NCBI GenBank assembly: GCA_019694165.1
Contig: JAIBCL010000019.1
Location: 1 to 64,000, forward strand
Reading direction: 5' to 3'
Origin: Verrucomicrobiaceae bacterium
GTDB taxonomy: Bacteria > Verrucomicrobiota > Verrucomicrobiia > Verrucomicrobiales > Verrucomicrobiaceae
Length of the DNA stretch: 64,000 bases
Shown: positions 8,688 through 16,960 of the stretch, in pieces
Numbering within the stretch: position 1 is the first letter of the stretch
How the letters are laid out: each line of letters opens with the position of its first letter
The notes under the pieces: model-generated
What the model saw: the letters and a program-made list of their open reading frames with translations, nothing else
What the model was told of the DNA's origin: nothing
Databases searched by the model: none
Position numbers and translations under genes: made by a program

Positions 8688-9956
8688 ATGTCTGCCAATC
8701 GATTCTACACCCACTTTGACACTGAGACGCCCGGCCAACGTCGCGCCCACGAGGGAGAGTACCGCAGTGCGTTTCAGATCGACCGCGACCGCATCATCCA
8801 CAGCTCCGCGTTCCGCCGCCTGCAGAGCAAGACGCAGGTCTTCCTCTCCGGCGAGTACGACTTCTACCGCACGCGCCTCACCCACTCCATCGAAGTGGCG
8901 CAGATAGGCCGCTCCATCTGCGCCTGGCTGCAGCAGTCCAGTGACCTTCTCGACGCCGACTTTTTCATCGACCCTGATCTGGTTGAGAGCGCCTGCCTCG
9001 CGCACGACCTCGGGCATCCGCCTTTCGGCCACACGGGCGAGCGCTCGCTGCACGTCCTCATGGCTCCGTACGGCGGCTTCGAGGGCAATGCACAGACCCT
9101 GCGCATCCTCACGCAAACCATCTTTTCCGAAGGACGCGAAGGAATGAATCCCACCCGCGCTTTGCTTGATGCCGTGCTCAAGTACAAGACGCTGCGCGCC
9201 GAAGATGCCGGCGCGAAGAACCACTACCTCTACGACGATCAGGCGCGCTTCCTCGACTTCACGCTCGGCGGCAGGCCCTTCCCCGCCGAACTCACGCCGG
9301 GAAAGAAACGCAACGGCTTCCGCAGCATCGAGTGCCAGATCATGGACTGGGCGGACGACACCGCCTACTCGCTCAATGACATCGCCGATGGCATCCACGC
9401 CGGCTTCATCACGCTGCCGAAGCTCGACGCCTGGGCTGCGGGGCAGTCCCTCGCGCCGGACGAGCAGCAGCACCTCGAATTCCTGCGCAAAGCCATCGGC
9501 GACGGCCGCGTGGAGGCCCGGCTGAACCGCTGCATCGGCGACTACATCCGCGGCTGCACGCTGGCGAAGTCCGCCGGCTTCCTCAGCGGCGCCACACACC
9601 GGCATCAGTACACGCTCCAGATCGATTCCCTGCTCAAATCGCAGGCGGTGCTGCACAAGCGCATCGCGCTCGATCTCGTCTTCCTCTCCCCCGCGCTCCA
9701 GCAGATGGATCACAAGGCCGGCTTCATCCTCACGCGCATGTTTGAAGTGCTGAGAGACCGCTACATCGACCGCACGGGCTCGCGCCTCCACCTGATGCCG
9801 CCCGCGCTCGAGTCCGAGATCGAAAAAGCGGAGGACAAGGCGGCGAGTGCGCGCCTCGTCTGCGACTGGGTGGCAAACATGACGGACCGCTTCGCCTTCC
9901 GCACCTACCGTCGCCTGTTCGACGCCGACTTCGGATCGATCACCGACTTCGTATGA
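8688..9956 (+). CDS. dgt: dGTP triphosphohydrolase, HD superfamily
   Basis: A 422-residue deoxyguanosinetriphosphate triphosphohydrolase-like enzyme that hydrolyses dGTP (or other dNTPs) to deoxynucleoside and triphosphate. The metal-binding HD-domain residues are H66 in RTRLTHSIEVAQ, the HD pair 106-107 in HDLGHPPFGHTGE, and a later Asp in MDWADDTAYSLND. The start at 8688 (MSANRFYTHFD) is preceded by 46 in-frame codons of GC-rich sequence that do not resemble the family. A 7-bp hairpin overlaps the stop codon (9955-9972). Confidence 0.93.
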   Translation: MSANRFYTHFDTETPGQRRAHEGEYRSAFQIDRDRIIHSSAFRRLQSKTQVFLSGEYDFYRTRLTHSIEVAQIGRSICAWLQQSSDLLDADFFIDPDLVESACLAHDLGHPPFGHTGERSLHVLMAPYGGFEGNAQTLRILTQTIFSEGREGMNPTRALLDAVLKYKTLRAEDAGAKNHYLYDDQARFLDFTLGGRPFPAELTPGKKRNGFRSIECQIMDWADDTAYSLNDIADGIHAGFITLPKLDAWAAGQSLAPDEQQHLEFLRKAIGDGRVEARLNRCIGDYIRGCTLAKSAGFLSGATHRHQYTLQIDSLLKSQAVLHKRIALDLVFLSPALQQMDHKAGFILTRMFEVLRDRYIDRTGSRLHLMPPALESEIEKAEDKAASARLVCDWVANMTDRFAFRTYRRLFDADFGSITDFV

Positions 9957-9972
9957 CGCACGCCTGTGCGTC
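9955..9972. terminator. Short perfect hairpin at the dgt stop codon
   Basis: GACGCAC (9955-9961), loop GCCT, then GTGCGTC (9966-9972). It overlaps the dgt TGA and lies between convergent genes. There is no T-run, so a terminator role is only tentative. Confidence 0.35.
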
Positions 9973-10008
9973 GGGAGATTGACCGCACGCATGCTGCCCG
10001 CGTAATCG

Positions 10009-11592
10009 TCAGCGAAACGTCACCGCAAACACCTCGGCCTTCAGCAGATGCAGCCGCAGCAGGCAGCCGCCAGAAGGCAGATCGGCGAGCTTCTTGTCCT
10101 TCCAGCTCAGGCGATAGCGGATGGCGTCCTTCTTCAATGGCGTGCACGCGCTCTTCTCGAAGCCGGGCACGCGATAGCCTTCTTCGGTCAGCAACTCCGC
10201 GGCGACAGTGCCGCCGGTGGCGTTCGCGTTGATCATGATGTCGGTGCAGCCTTTGAAATCGAGCGGCTTCAGCGTGATCTGGCCGATGTGCTCCAGCGGC
10301 TTCTTTTGCGTCGGCTGATGGGTGAAGGCGACGGTGCGGAGTCCGGCGAAGCGATCGCGCGGCAGTGTGGCGAGACCGATGCCGCTGGGTTGTTGATTGC
10401 CTTCGATGGCTTCGCCTCCGCCAATCGCCGTCGAGCCGTATGCGCCGTAGTAGAAGCGCATCTCGTCGCCGAGCATCACCGGCGTGGCATTGGTGAAGAG
10501 TGAGGTGGAGTCGAATGAGCCCGCTTTGCCGCGGGCGATGAAGCGCTCTTTGCGGAAAGGCCGCTCCCACTCGATACCGTCGCGGCTGATCATCAGCTCA
10601 ATGTCGATGCCGCCCTCTTTTCGGCGATCGAGAAGCTGATTCGCGCAGAAGTAGCGGCCGCTGTGATAAAACGCCGGTGCTGTGTGAAACTCGATCACGG
10701 GCGGGTCGAACTCATCGGGAAAGCAGACGAGTTGCGGCTTCGTCCAATGATACAGATCGCTGCTCTCGACACGCGCCATGCCGTGCTTCCAGCCCATGCT
10801 GCCATCGGGGCCGTCAATCCAGCTTTTGCCGTAGATGGCAAACTTCTTCCGCACGGGATCGAACATGAGATCCGCCGCGTCAGACATCGTGCCGGGGATG
10901 ATCCATGTGCGGCGCACCGTGTTGTTTTTGCCGGGTGCTTCGTGATAGGTCTCTTCGCCGATCAGCGGCGGTTGCATGCCGCGCGCGCCGAATGAAGTGC
11001 GGTAAATGAGCTTCGGCTCCTTCGTCCAATGGATGCCGTCGGGCGAGAAGGCGAGATGCAGGCCCGCATATTCCTGACCGCCGTCGATCGACCAGTCGTA
11101 GTGCGTCATCTTGTAGCGCCGCTGCGGATCGGGCTCGCCTGGATCGACGACTACGGCGCAGCCGTATCGGTCGCCGTAGCCGCCATTGCCGACGAGCACG
11201 ATGTTCGTGTCCTTCACGTCGCGAAACGGGAACAAGCCGAGGTTTGGCTTCGTGAAATGGATGCCGTCATCTGACTCCGCATAGCAAACCGTCGAGTCGA
11301 GCGTCTTCGGATGAGTATTTGGCGAGCCCCGTCCCGCGTAGGCCTGATACCACATCTGATACTTCCCATTCTTCGGATCGCGATACACCGAATTCCACGC
11401 GATGGCCTTCTCCCAGAGCTTCTCTTCCGCGATCACGGGCTGCTCGCGCTTCACCGGCGGATGAAAAACGCGCTCGGTGCCGCTGCGATACAGCACATCG
11501 TGATCATCCACGAGCAGGAGCGTCCGCTTCTTCGCGAGCGGCGCGGCGTGAGCGGTAACGGTGAGCATGATGAAGCCGACAAGCATTTTCAT
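10009..11592 (-). CDS. Secreted five-bladed propeller glycosidase-like protein
   Basis: A 527-residue protein with an N-terminal signal peptide (MKMLVGFIMLTVTAHA). The body shows repeated blades of the GH32/43/68 type propeller: YQMWYQAY, CYAESDDGIHFTKP, LAFSPDGIHWTKEP, VESSDLYHWTKPQL and MISRDGIEWERPF, each with the D-G-x-x-W/F pattern, then a C-terminal beta-sandwich (about residues 430-527). The fold suggests a glycosidase or carbohydrate-binding role outside the cytoplasm; catalytic acids cannot be assigned by eye. Such proteins are common in PVC bacteria. It is convergent with dgt and sits at the edge of the carbohydrate block. Confidence 0.7.
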   Translation of the reverse strand: MKMLVGFIMLTVTAHAAPLAKKRTLLLVDDHDVLYRSGTERVFHPPVKREQPVIAEEKLWEKAIAWNSVYRDPKNGKYQMWYQAYAGRGSPNTHPKTLDSTVCYAESDDGIHFTKPNLGLFPFRDVKDTNIVLVGNGGYGDRYGCAVVVDPGEPDPQRRYKMTHYDWSIDGGQEYAGLHLAFSPDGIHWTKEPKLIYRTSFGARGMQPPLIGEETYHEAPGKNNTVRRTWIIPGTMSDAADLMFDPVRKKFAIYGKSWIDGPDGSMGWKHGMARVESSDLYHWTKPQLVCFPDEFDPPVIEFHTAPAFYHSGRYFCANQLLDRRKEGGIDIELMISRDGIEWERPFRKERFIARGKAGSFDSTSLFTNATPVMLGDEMRFYYGAYGSTAIGGGEAIEGNQQPSGIGLATLPRDRFAGLRTVAFTHQPTQKKPLEHIGQITLKPLDFKGCTDIMINANATGGTVAAELLTEEGYRVPGFEKSACTPLKKDAIRYRLSWKDKKLADLPSGGCLLRLHLLKAEVFAVTFR

Positions 11593-11704
11593 GGCTGCTC
11601 AAACGACGTGGACAGCCCCGCTGTTCCGGCGATTTCTTCATGCGGAGTCGTGCCTTGGCGACATTCGCCTTGAACAAATCGCCCGCAGGCTGCTACTTCG
11701 CACC

Positions 11705-12028
11705 ATGGTTTCGATGAGGGACATCAGGCGCTATTGCGACGCCATCGCCCGGGCATTCAAGCCCCGGCGCATCATTCTCTTTGGATCGTATGCATATGGG
11801 AAGCCGACCAGAGACTCGGATGTGGATGTCCTGGTCGTCATGCCGGCCGGCCGCCGGTCCCATCGTCACACGGCGGTGAAGATCCGCCAGCAAGTGGAAG
11901 CGGATTTCCCAGTTGACGTGCTGGTCCGCGGAGAGAGGGAAGTCGAGAGGCGAGTGCGCCAGGAGGACATGTTCATGACCTACGTCACCAGCAAAGGAAA
12001 GGTCATCTATGAAGCCGTCCACGCGTGA
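11705..12028 (+). CDS. Nucleotidyltransferase of MNT/HEPN pair
   Basis: A 107-residue minimal nucleotidyltransferase (MNT). The fold signature GSYAYGK (27-33) is followed by D39 and D41 in RDSDVDVLVV, the two metal-binding acidic residues, so it is likely active. Its stop overlaps the downstream HEPN gene by 20 bases, indicating co-translation. In characterised MNT/HEPN pairs the MNT acts as antitoxin by AMPylating the HEPN ribonuclease; whether that holds here is inference. The start could be the ATG at 11705 or the one at 11714; both precede the first helix. Confidence 0.85.
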   Translation: MVSMRDIRRYCDAIARAFKPRRIILFGSYAYGKPTRDSDVDVLVVMPAGRRSHRHTAVKIRQQVEADFPVDVLVRGEREVERRVRQEDMFMTYVTSKGKVIYEAVHA

Positions 12029-12395
12029 GTGGATCAAAAAGGCGGAGGCCGACTACCAGCTCGCGCTGGCCTTGTCACGACGCAAGAAAGTGACCTTCCA
12101 CGATCACGGTTGCTTCTGCTGCCAACAAAGCGCGGAGAAGTATGTGAAGGCCAGGCTTGAGGAGGCGGGAATCTTCTCGCCGAAGACACACGACTTGGTC
12201 AAGCTGGTGAAACTTGCGACCGCGGTCGAACCCCGGTGGTCTGCGATGCAGGCCTCGGTGGCCCATCTCAGCAATCATGCCGTAGAGTTCCGGTATCCGG
12301 GTCACGAAGCGACGGTGCGAGAATTCAAACAGGCGCTCAAAACCGCGAAGACCGTGCGGCGCGAGGCCCGGCTCGCGCTCGGCCTCCGTGTGTGA
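12009..12395 (+). CDS. HEPN domain protein, partner of MNT
   Basis: A 128-residue all-helical HEPN protein. The pattern CFCCQQSAEKYVKARLEEAG (35-54), then SPKTHDLVKL (58-67) and VEFRYPGHEA, matches the COG2250 type of HEPN that pairs with minimal nucleotidyltransferases. The RX4-6H ribonuclease motif of canonical HEPN toxins is not evident (only R-Y-P-G-H, spacing three), so RNase activity is doubtful. It overlaps the MNT gene by 20 bases. The unusual Cys cluster (three Cys in four positions) is not a family requirement. Confidence 0.8.
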   Translation: MKPSTREWIKKAEADYQLALALSRRKKVTFHDHGCFCCQQSAEKYVKARLEEAGIFSPKTHDLVKLVKLATAVEPRWSAMQASVAHLSNHAVEFRYPGHEATVREFKQALKTAKTVRREARLALGLRV

Positions 12396-12478
12396 CTGGC
12401 GGCGGCGGTCGGCATGATACATGAGGTAACGCAGAAACCCGGCCGCAAAATTCGTTTTGTCCTGCAACCTCACTTCTC

Positions 12479-13741
12479 ATGCCCGACAGCCCCAGCCTCA
12501 CCCGACGCACGTTTCTCACCGGCAGCATCGCCGCCGCTTCATCGAGCGCACTGGCGGCCGCTGCCACTCCGAGAAAGCGCATCGCACTCATCGCGACGGT
12601 TGTGTTCGAGAAGTCTCATGCGCAGCATTTCATCGATCGCTTCGCGCTTGGCTACGGCTGGAGCGGCGAGTGGCGGAAGCCGGAGGTCGATCTCGTCTCG
12701 CTCTATGTCGATCAGTTTCCCGACAACGACCTCGCCCGTGGTCGCTCGCAGCGATATGGCATTCCGATTCACAAGACGATCGCTGATGCGCTCACGCTCG
12801 GCACCGGAAAGCTGGCGGTCGATGGTGTCGTCATCATCGGCGAGCATGGCGACTACCCGGTGAACGAGAAAGGCCAGACGCTCTACCCGCGCTACGAGTT
12901 CTTCAAAGAAGTCGTCAAAGTCTTCGAAGCGAGTGGTCGTAGCGTGCCGGTCTTCAATGACAAGCATCTCTCGACCGATTGGAAAAGGTGCGTCGAGATG
13001 GTGGCCGACTCGAAGCGGCTGAAGTTTCCTTTTCTCGCCGGCTCGTCATTGCCCGTGACGCGCCGCCTGCCCGCCATCGATCTGCCGTGGGGCACGCCGC
13101 TGAGCGAAAGTGTCGCTGTCGGCTACGGCGGCGTGGAAAAGTACGACTTCCACGGCCTCGAAACCGCCCAATGCATGTCCGAGCGCCGACGCGGCGGCGA
13201 AGTTGGCATCAAGAGCGTGCTCGCCCTGCGCGGAGAGAAAATGTGGGAACACGTCGCTGGCATGAAGCAAACGCAACGGCTTCTCCTCTCCGCATTGAGC
13301 CGTAGTCACACGCTCCCGGTGAAGGAGGGCTACCCAACCGAGGCGATCAACTTCGAGTGGGCGCGCCGAAACTTCCCGGATGGCTACGCCTACTTCATCG
13401 AGCATCGCGACGGCTTCCGCACCACGCTCTTCATGCTCGGCACCCGTGACTTCAACTACGCCGGCCTCAACAGCGAAACAGGCGAAATCACCTCATGCCA
13501 GATGTTTCTCCCCATGCCGACCGCCGTTGCGACCACGGCCGACTTTTTCAATCCTCTCGTGCATCACATCGAGCGCATGGTGATCGAAAACCACGCAGCG
13601 TATCCCGTCGAACGCACGCTTCTCACATCAGGCATTCTCATTGCCGCCGTGAACTCGCTGCACTCCGGCAAGGCCGTCGAGACACCCGAGATGGAAGTCC
13701 GCTACACCGCGCCGAAGGAGTCCACGTTCTGGCCCGATTGA
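12479..13741 (+). CDS. Tat-exported protein of unknown function
   Basis: A 420-residue protein with a twin-arginine signal (TRRTFL at residues 8-13, then an Ala-rich hydrophobic stretch to about residue 30), so it is exported folded. The mature part has alternating hydrophobic strands such as RIALIATVVF and LAVDGVVIIGEHGDYP, a Rossmann-like pattern, and the strings FNDKHLSTDWKR and INFEWARRNFPDGYAYFIEH. I do not recognise a named family; its N-terminal half is reminiscent of oxidoreductase or sugar-isomerase folds, but no cofactor motif is clear. It lies downstream of the MNT/HEPN pair with an 83-base gap and is probably unrelated to it; the context is secreted carbohydrate enzymes. Confidence 0.75.
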   Translation: MPDSPSLTRRTFLTGSIAAASSSALAAAATPRKRIALIATVVFEKSHAQHFIDRFALGYGWSGEWRKPEVDLVSLYVDQFPDNDLARGRSQRYGIPIHKTIADALTLGTGKLAVDGVVIIGEHGDYPVNEKGQTLYPRYEFFKEVVKVFEASGRSVPVFNDKHLSTDWKRCVEMVADSKRLKFPFLAGSSLPVTRRLPAIDLPWGTPLSESVAVGYGGVEKYDFHGLETAQCMSERRRGGEVGIKSVLALRGEKMWEHVAGMKQTQRLLLSALSRSHTLPVKEGYPTEAINFEWARRNFPDGYAYFIEHRDGFRTTLFMLGTRDFNYAGLNSETGEITSCQMFLPMPTAVATTADFFNPLVHHIERMVIENHAAYPVERTLLTSGILIAAVNSLHSGKAVETPEMEVRYTAPKESTFWPD

Positions 13742-13760
13742 ACGGCAGCACAGCCGCCGC

Positions 13761-15197
13761 TCACTTTGTCTGCAGCTTCGCGAGCACGCGGCAGCCGTTT
13801 TCATTCATCAATGCGATGGCACCTCGGTCACTGGCGTCACGGGCACTGTCTCCGAGGGCATTGAGGCCGTTGTAGATCGACTCCAGCGCCGCCTCCAGCG
13901 ATTCATCTCGGGCGGCCTTGTCGTGCGCCTTGTAGAGCGCTTCAAGCGCCGTGAAGTACTGCATGGCAAACTCGAGCCGCTTCGCGTGATGGAGCGTAAA
14001 CGCGCGCGCGCCGTCGCGGGCGCGTGTGTTGGCACGGTACATCTCGCTCATCGCATTCGTGTAGAGCGTCTTCACCTCCGTGATCCATGCGGGCAGCGCG
14101 TCCTTCGAATCCAGGTGGCGGGTGAGCATGTCGGCAGAGGGGATGCCGATGTTCGGGTCATTCTTCTCGATGAGCTTCGTCGCCTGGCCGATGAGATCGA
14201 ACGCCTTCCACACGCTGTCGCTCACGCCTTCACCGCAGATGGGCGTGATCAAGTCAGCCACCGACCGCGCGGCGGTGATCTTGTCGTCAAACGACGCCCT
14301 GCTGGCGAAGTACGCGGCGGCATCGAGATCGCCCGGCATCATCGCACCGGCCATGAAGCTGTTGTGATGATACTTGGTCATCGTCTGGAACCGCCGCTCC
14401 AGGTTCGCGAGAAAAAACTGCGGCAGCACAGAAGGACCCGATGCGCCCAGCGCGTGCGTCACGAGGCCGGCCTGCGCCACCTGGAAACCGAGCGCCTTCG
14501 CGTCCGGCGTGATATGCACCTTCGGATCAACCGCCGGAAACTTCTTCGCGCCGCCGAATGCCTTCCTGCCCGGAGTGTCCCCATCTACGGAAACCGGCTG
14601 AGGCGGAGTGACACGGGTCGGCAGCAAAAGATGCGTGAACTTGAGCTTCACGAGCTGGCGCAGCAGCGCGAGATGCTCGTCTTTCGTCCAGGACTCACCA
14701 CCCGACGCGCTGCCGTTGAACATGCTCCAGCCGCGCACGAGAATTTTCGGCTCCAGCGTCACGTCGAAGCCGTCGAGCTTGAAGGCAGGTTTCTCGACCG
14801 GCATCACGTCGCCGCTCAGCAGATGGCGGATGCCGAAGCGGTGGCTCAGCTCGCTGGCGGCCCACAACGTCGCCACCGGACTGCCGCCGCCGACGATGAG
14901 GCCCTGTTTCGTGCTCTTTAAGATGTGTCCCTGCGAGGTGAGCTTCGGCCAGCCGTCGGCCGGGATCGCCGCGTTCGATTGTGGATGGCCGATGAGCACG
15001 ACGTTCGTCGCTTCCTTCGGAAAAGCGGCCTGCACAGTTGTCTCGGCATCGAAGAGCGCATGGAAATCTTTGCTGAGCTGCTCGGCGGCGAGCTTGTCCG
15101 TCGGCGTTGCTTTGTCGCCGATGACAAAGGTGACCTTCGGACCAGCGGCGAGCGCCGGGCTGGCGAGAACGAGGGTGAGGAGGAGAGATCGGATCAT
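13761..15197 (-). CDS. Secreted protein with GH67/GH20 N-domain-like fold
   Basis: A 478-residue protein with signal peptide MIRSLLLTLVLASPALA. The N-terminal 150 residues (VTFVIGDKATPTDKLAAEQL, then VVLIGHPQSNAAI, LIVGGGSPVATLWAASELSHRFGIRHLLSGD) match the domain found before the catalytic barrel in alpha-glucuronidases and beta-hexosaminidases. A short barrel-like region follows (LVKLKFTHLLLPTRV) and the C-terminus is helical. The full catalytic barrel of GH67 or GH20 is not visible, so activity is uncertain. It begins 6 bases after the stop of the PQQ/EF-hand gene upstream, forming a two-gene minus-strand operon. Confidence 0.7.
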   Translation of the reverse strand: MIRSLLLTLVLASPALAAGPKVTFVIGDKATPTDKLAAEQLSKDFHALFDAETTVQAAFPKEATNVVLIGHPQSNAAIPADGWPKLTSQGHILKSTKQGLIVGGGSPVATLWAASELSHRFGIRHLLSGDVMPVEKPAFKLDGFDVTLEPKILVRGWSMFNGSASGGESWTKDEHLALLRQLVKLKFTHLLLPTRVTPPQPVSVDGDTPGRKAFGGAKKFPAVDPKVHITPDAKALGFQVAQAGLVTHALGASGPSVLPQFFLANLERRFQTMTKYHHNSFMAGAMMPGDLDAAAYFASRASFDDKITAARSVADLITPICGEGVSDSVWKAFDLIGQATKLIEKNDPNIGIPSADMLTRHLDSKDALPAWITEVKTLYTNAMSEMYRANTRARDGARAFTLHHAKRLEFAMQYFTALEALYKAHDKAARDESLEAALESIYNGLNALGDSARDASDRGAIALMNENGCRVLAKLQTK

Positions 15198-15203
15198 GTG
15201 CGC

Positions 15204-16622
15204 TCAAGGTTGGGGAGTCTGTCCGCCGACACAAATCAAACTCTCGCGTGTGCGCACGAACAATCTTCCGTCAGCGATGGCAGGTGTGGCGATGATTTCC
15301 TCGCCCAGATCATTCTTGCGGAGCACCTTCAGCTCCGGGCCGTCTTGCAGCACCACGATGAAGCCGTTGCGTCCGGCGATGTAGATTTTGCCGTCCGCAG
15401 CGACGGGTGATGCAAAATAGTCGCCGAAATTGCCGAGGCGGCTGCGTTCCCAGAGCGCCTTGCCGCTGCTGGCTTCGTAGCAGCTTGCGAGTCCGCCGGC
15501 CTTCACCACGTGGACGCGGCCGTTGTAAACGACGGGCGAAGACAGATTCGAAGGCGTCTTCGGGTCGATGTTCCAGAGCACATGCGTCTTTGTCACGTCG
15601 CCGATGCCACCGCCGCGCACGGCCTGGATGGTGTTCCCGCCGCCGACCATGTTGTTTGGATCCTGAAATGCCGTGTCGATTTCTTCCGGGCCGATCACCT
15701 TGTCATGGTTCTTGTCGCTGAGGTCGAAGCGTTCGAGGAACTCCTTCGGCATCTCCTCACGCGCCAGCTTGCCGTCTTGATTCGTGTCGAGCCATTCGAG
15801 CAGCGCGTGCTTCAATGTTCGCGTCGGATCACCGTAGCTCTGCACCGCGATGTAAATGATGCCGTCCTGAACGACGGGCGATGTCATCACGGTTCGCAGC
15901 ATCGTGTTGCAGGTCCAGATTTCCTTTCCAGTCGCCGGATCGTAGCCCTTCAATTTGCCGCTGCCGGCGATGACGAGATCGGTGCGACCATTGGCCTCGC
16001 ACAAAACGGGCAAAGCATAACCCGCGAGCATCTCTTTGCGCGGCGTCTTCCAGCGCTCCTTCCCGGTTTTCGCATCGACGGCGACGACGAACGGCGTGAG
16101 GTCATCGTCCTGGCAGAAGATGATTGTGTCGCGGTAAACGATAGGCGACGAGGCCGCGCCCCAGTCCATCAGATAGTTCGGCTTCGGCATCGCGTAGCGC
16201 CAAGCCTCTTTCCCGGTGGCCGCATCGAATGCGATTAGGCCGACTGTGCTGAAATAAACATACACACGCTCCGCATCGGCGGCCGGTGTCGATGAAGCAT
16301 GACTGTTCGGCGGCGTGATGCGTGGCAGCTTGCCGGTGTCGAACTCGCTCTTCCACAGCGCCTTGCCGCTGGTGGCATCGAATGCGAAAACGCCACACCT
16401 TTGGTCCCCCGTCATCCCCGTGGTGAAGACGCGTCCGCTTCTGACGATGGGCGACCCGACACCATCACCAACCTTCGCGCGCCAAGCCGCTTTCTCACCG
16501 GAGAACTCAGACGGGAGGCTCTTGGTCGGCGAGACACCCGTGCCGTTACCGCCACGAAACTGAGGCCAGTCCTCGGCATGAAGGATGAGAGGCGCGAGGA
16601 ACAAGGAGAATAGGCGTTTCAT
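15204..16622 (-). CDS. Secreted PQQ-type beta-propeller with inserted EF-hands
   Basis: A 472-residue exported propeller. After signal peptide MKRLFSLFLAPLILHA come repeated blades of the PQQ/quinoprotein type (AFDATSGKALWK, AFDAATGKEAWR, AVDAKTGKERWK, GYDPATGKEIW, YEASSGKALWE). Two canonical calcium loops interrupt the propeller: D279-TNQDGKLARE-E290 and D303-KNHDKVIGPE-E314, both with acidic residues at positions 1, 5 and 12 and Asn at position 3. No dehydrogenase active-site motif is evident, so it may be a scaffold or sensor rather than an enzyme. I chose the ATG at 16622 because it gives the signal peptide; the open frame extends 79 codons upstream through a repeat-rich region. Divergent from the sulfatase at 16961. 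Confidence 0.8.
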   Translation of the reverse strand: MKRLFSLFLAPLILHAEDWPQFRGGNGTGVSPTKSLPSEFSGEKAAWRAKVGDGVGSPIVRSGRVFTTGMTGDQRCGVFAFDATSGKALWKSEFDTGKLPRITPPNSHASSTPAADAERVYVYFSTVGLIAFDAATGKEAWRYAMPKPNYLMDWGAASSPIVYRDTIIFCQDDDLTPFVVAVDAKTGKERWKTPRKEMLAGYALPVLCEANGRTDLVIAGSGKLKGYDPATGKEIWTCNTMLRTVMTSPVVQDGIIYIAVQSYGDPTRTLKHALLEWLDTNQDGKLAREEMPKEFLERFDLSDKNHDKVIGPEEIDTAFQDPNNMVGGGNTIQAVRGGGIGDVTKTHVLWNIDPKTPSNLSSPVVYNGRVHVVKAGGLASCYEASSGKALWERSRLGNFGDYFASPVAADGKIYIAGRNGFIVVLQDGPELKVLRKNDLGEEIIATPAIADGRLFVRTRESLICVGGQTPQP

Positions 16623-16960
16623 GTTTGGTGGAAGGCTCGGCACACTACGGGTGCCGGGCCGGTTCTTTTTCGGTCCTTCGTGAGAGGCTACGACAAGCGG
16701 CCGTAGGACGGGTGTGTTCCGCGTCGCTGGTGTCGATGACACGAGAAGCGTTCTCGCGGAACCGCCCGTCTCTTCTGCGGACGCCGTCCAGTATTCCTTT
16801 GCTTCCCGGCACCCGCGCCAGACGGGCGGTTCGGCAGGCGGGCTTTTCGCGGTTGCCATTGATTGCTCGCGCCGAACACACCCGTCCTACGGCTGATCGT
16901 CGCGCCCCACTCCACCGGCAAGCTTGAGCCGTCCGCGGCGTTTACGGCGCTACCACCGCT
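16623..16960. other. Divergent intergenic region between PQQ and sulfatase genes
   Basis: These 338 bases separate two divergent secreted-protein genes and must hold both promoters. Short open frames run through on both strands but have no protein-like features. Most of the region is occupied by a nested inverted-repeat element at 16700-16893 (listed separately). Confidence 0.6.
16700..16893. repeat. Nested inverted-repeat element with internal hairpins
   Basis: Perfect 20-bp terminal arms: GCCGTAGGACGGGTGTGTTC at 16700-16719 and its exact reverse complement at 16874-16893. Inside lie perfect 13-bp arms at 16759-16771 and 16820-16832 (GAACCGCCCGTCT and complement). Two small hairpins also occur: GTGTC-GAT-GACAC near 16730-16742 and CGAGAA-GCG-TTCTCG at 16742-16756. 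The 194-bp structure has no coding potential of its own and resembles a MITE or REP/BIME-type element inserted between divergent genes. Confidence 0.8.

Noticed and set aside
12009..12395. HEPN gene as a proven RNase toxin
   Set aside because: The RX4-6H motif was not found by eye, so toxicity is not claimed.
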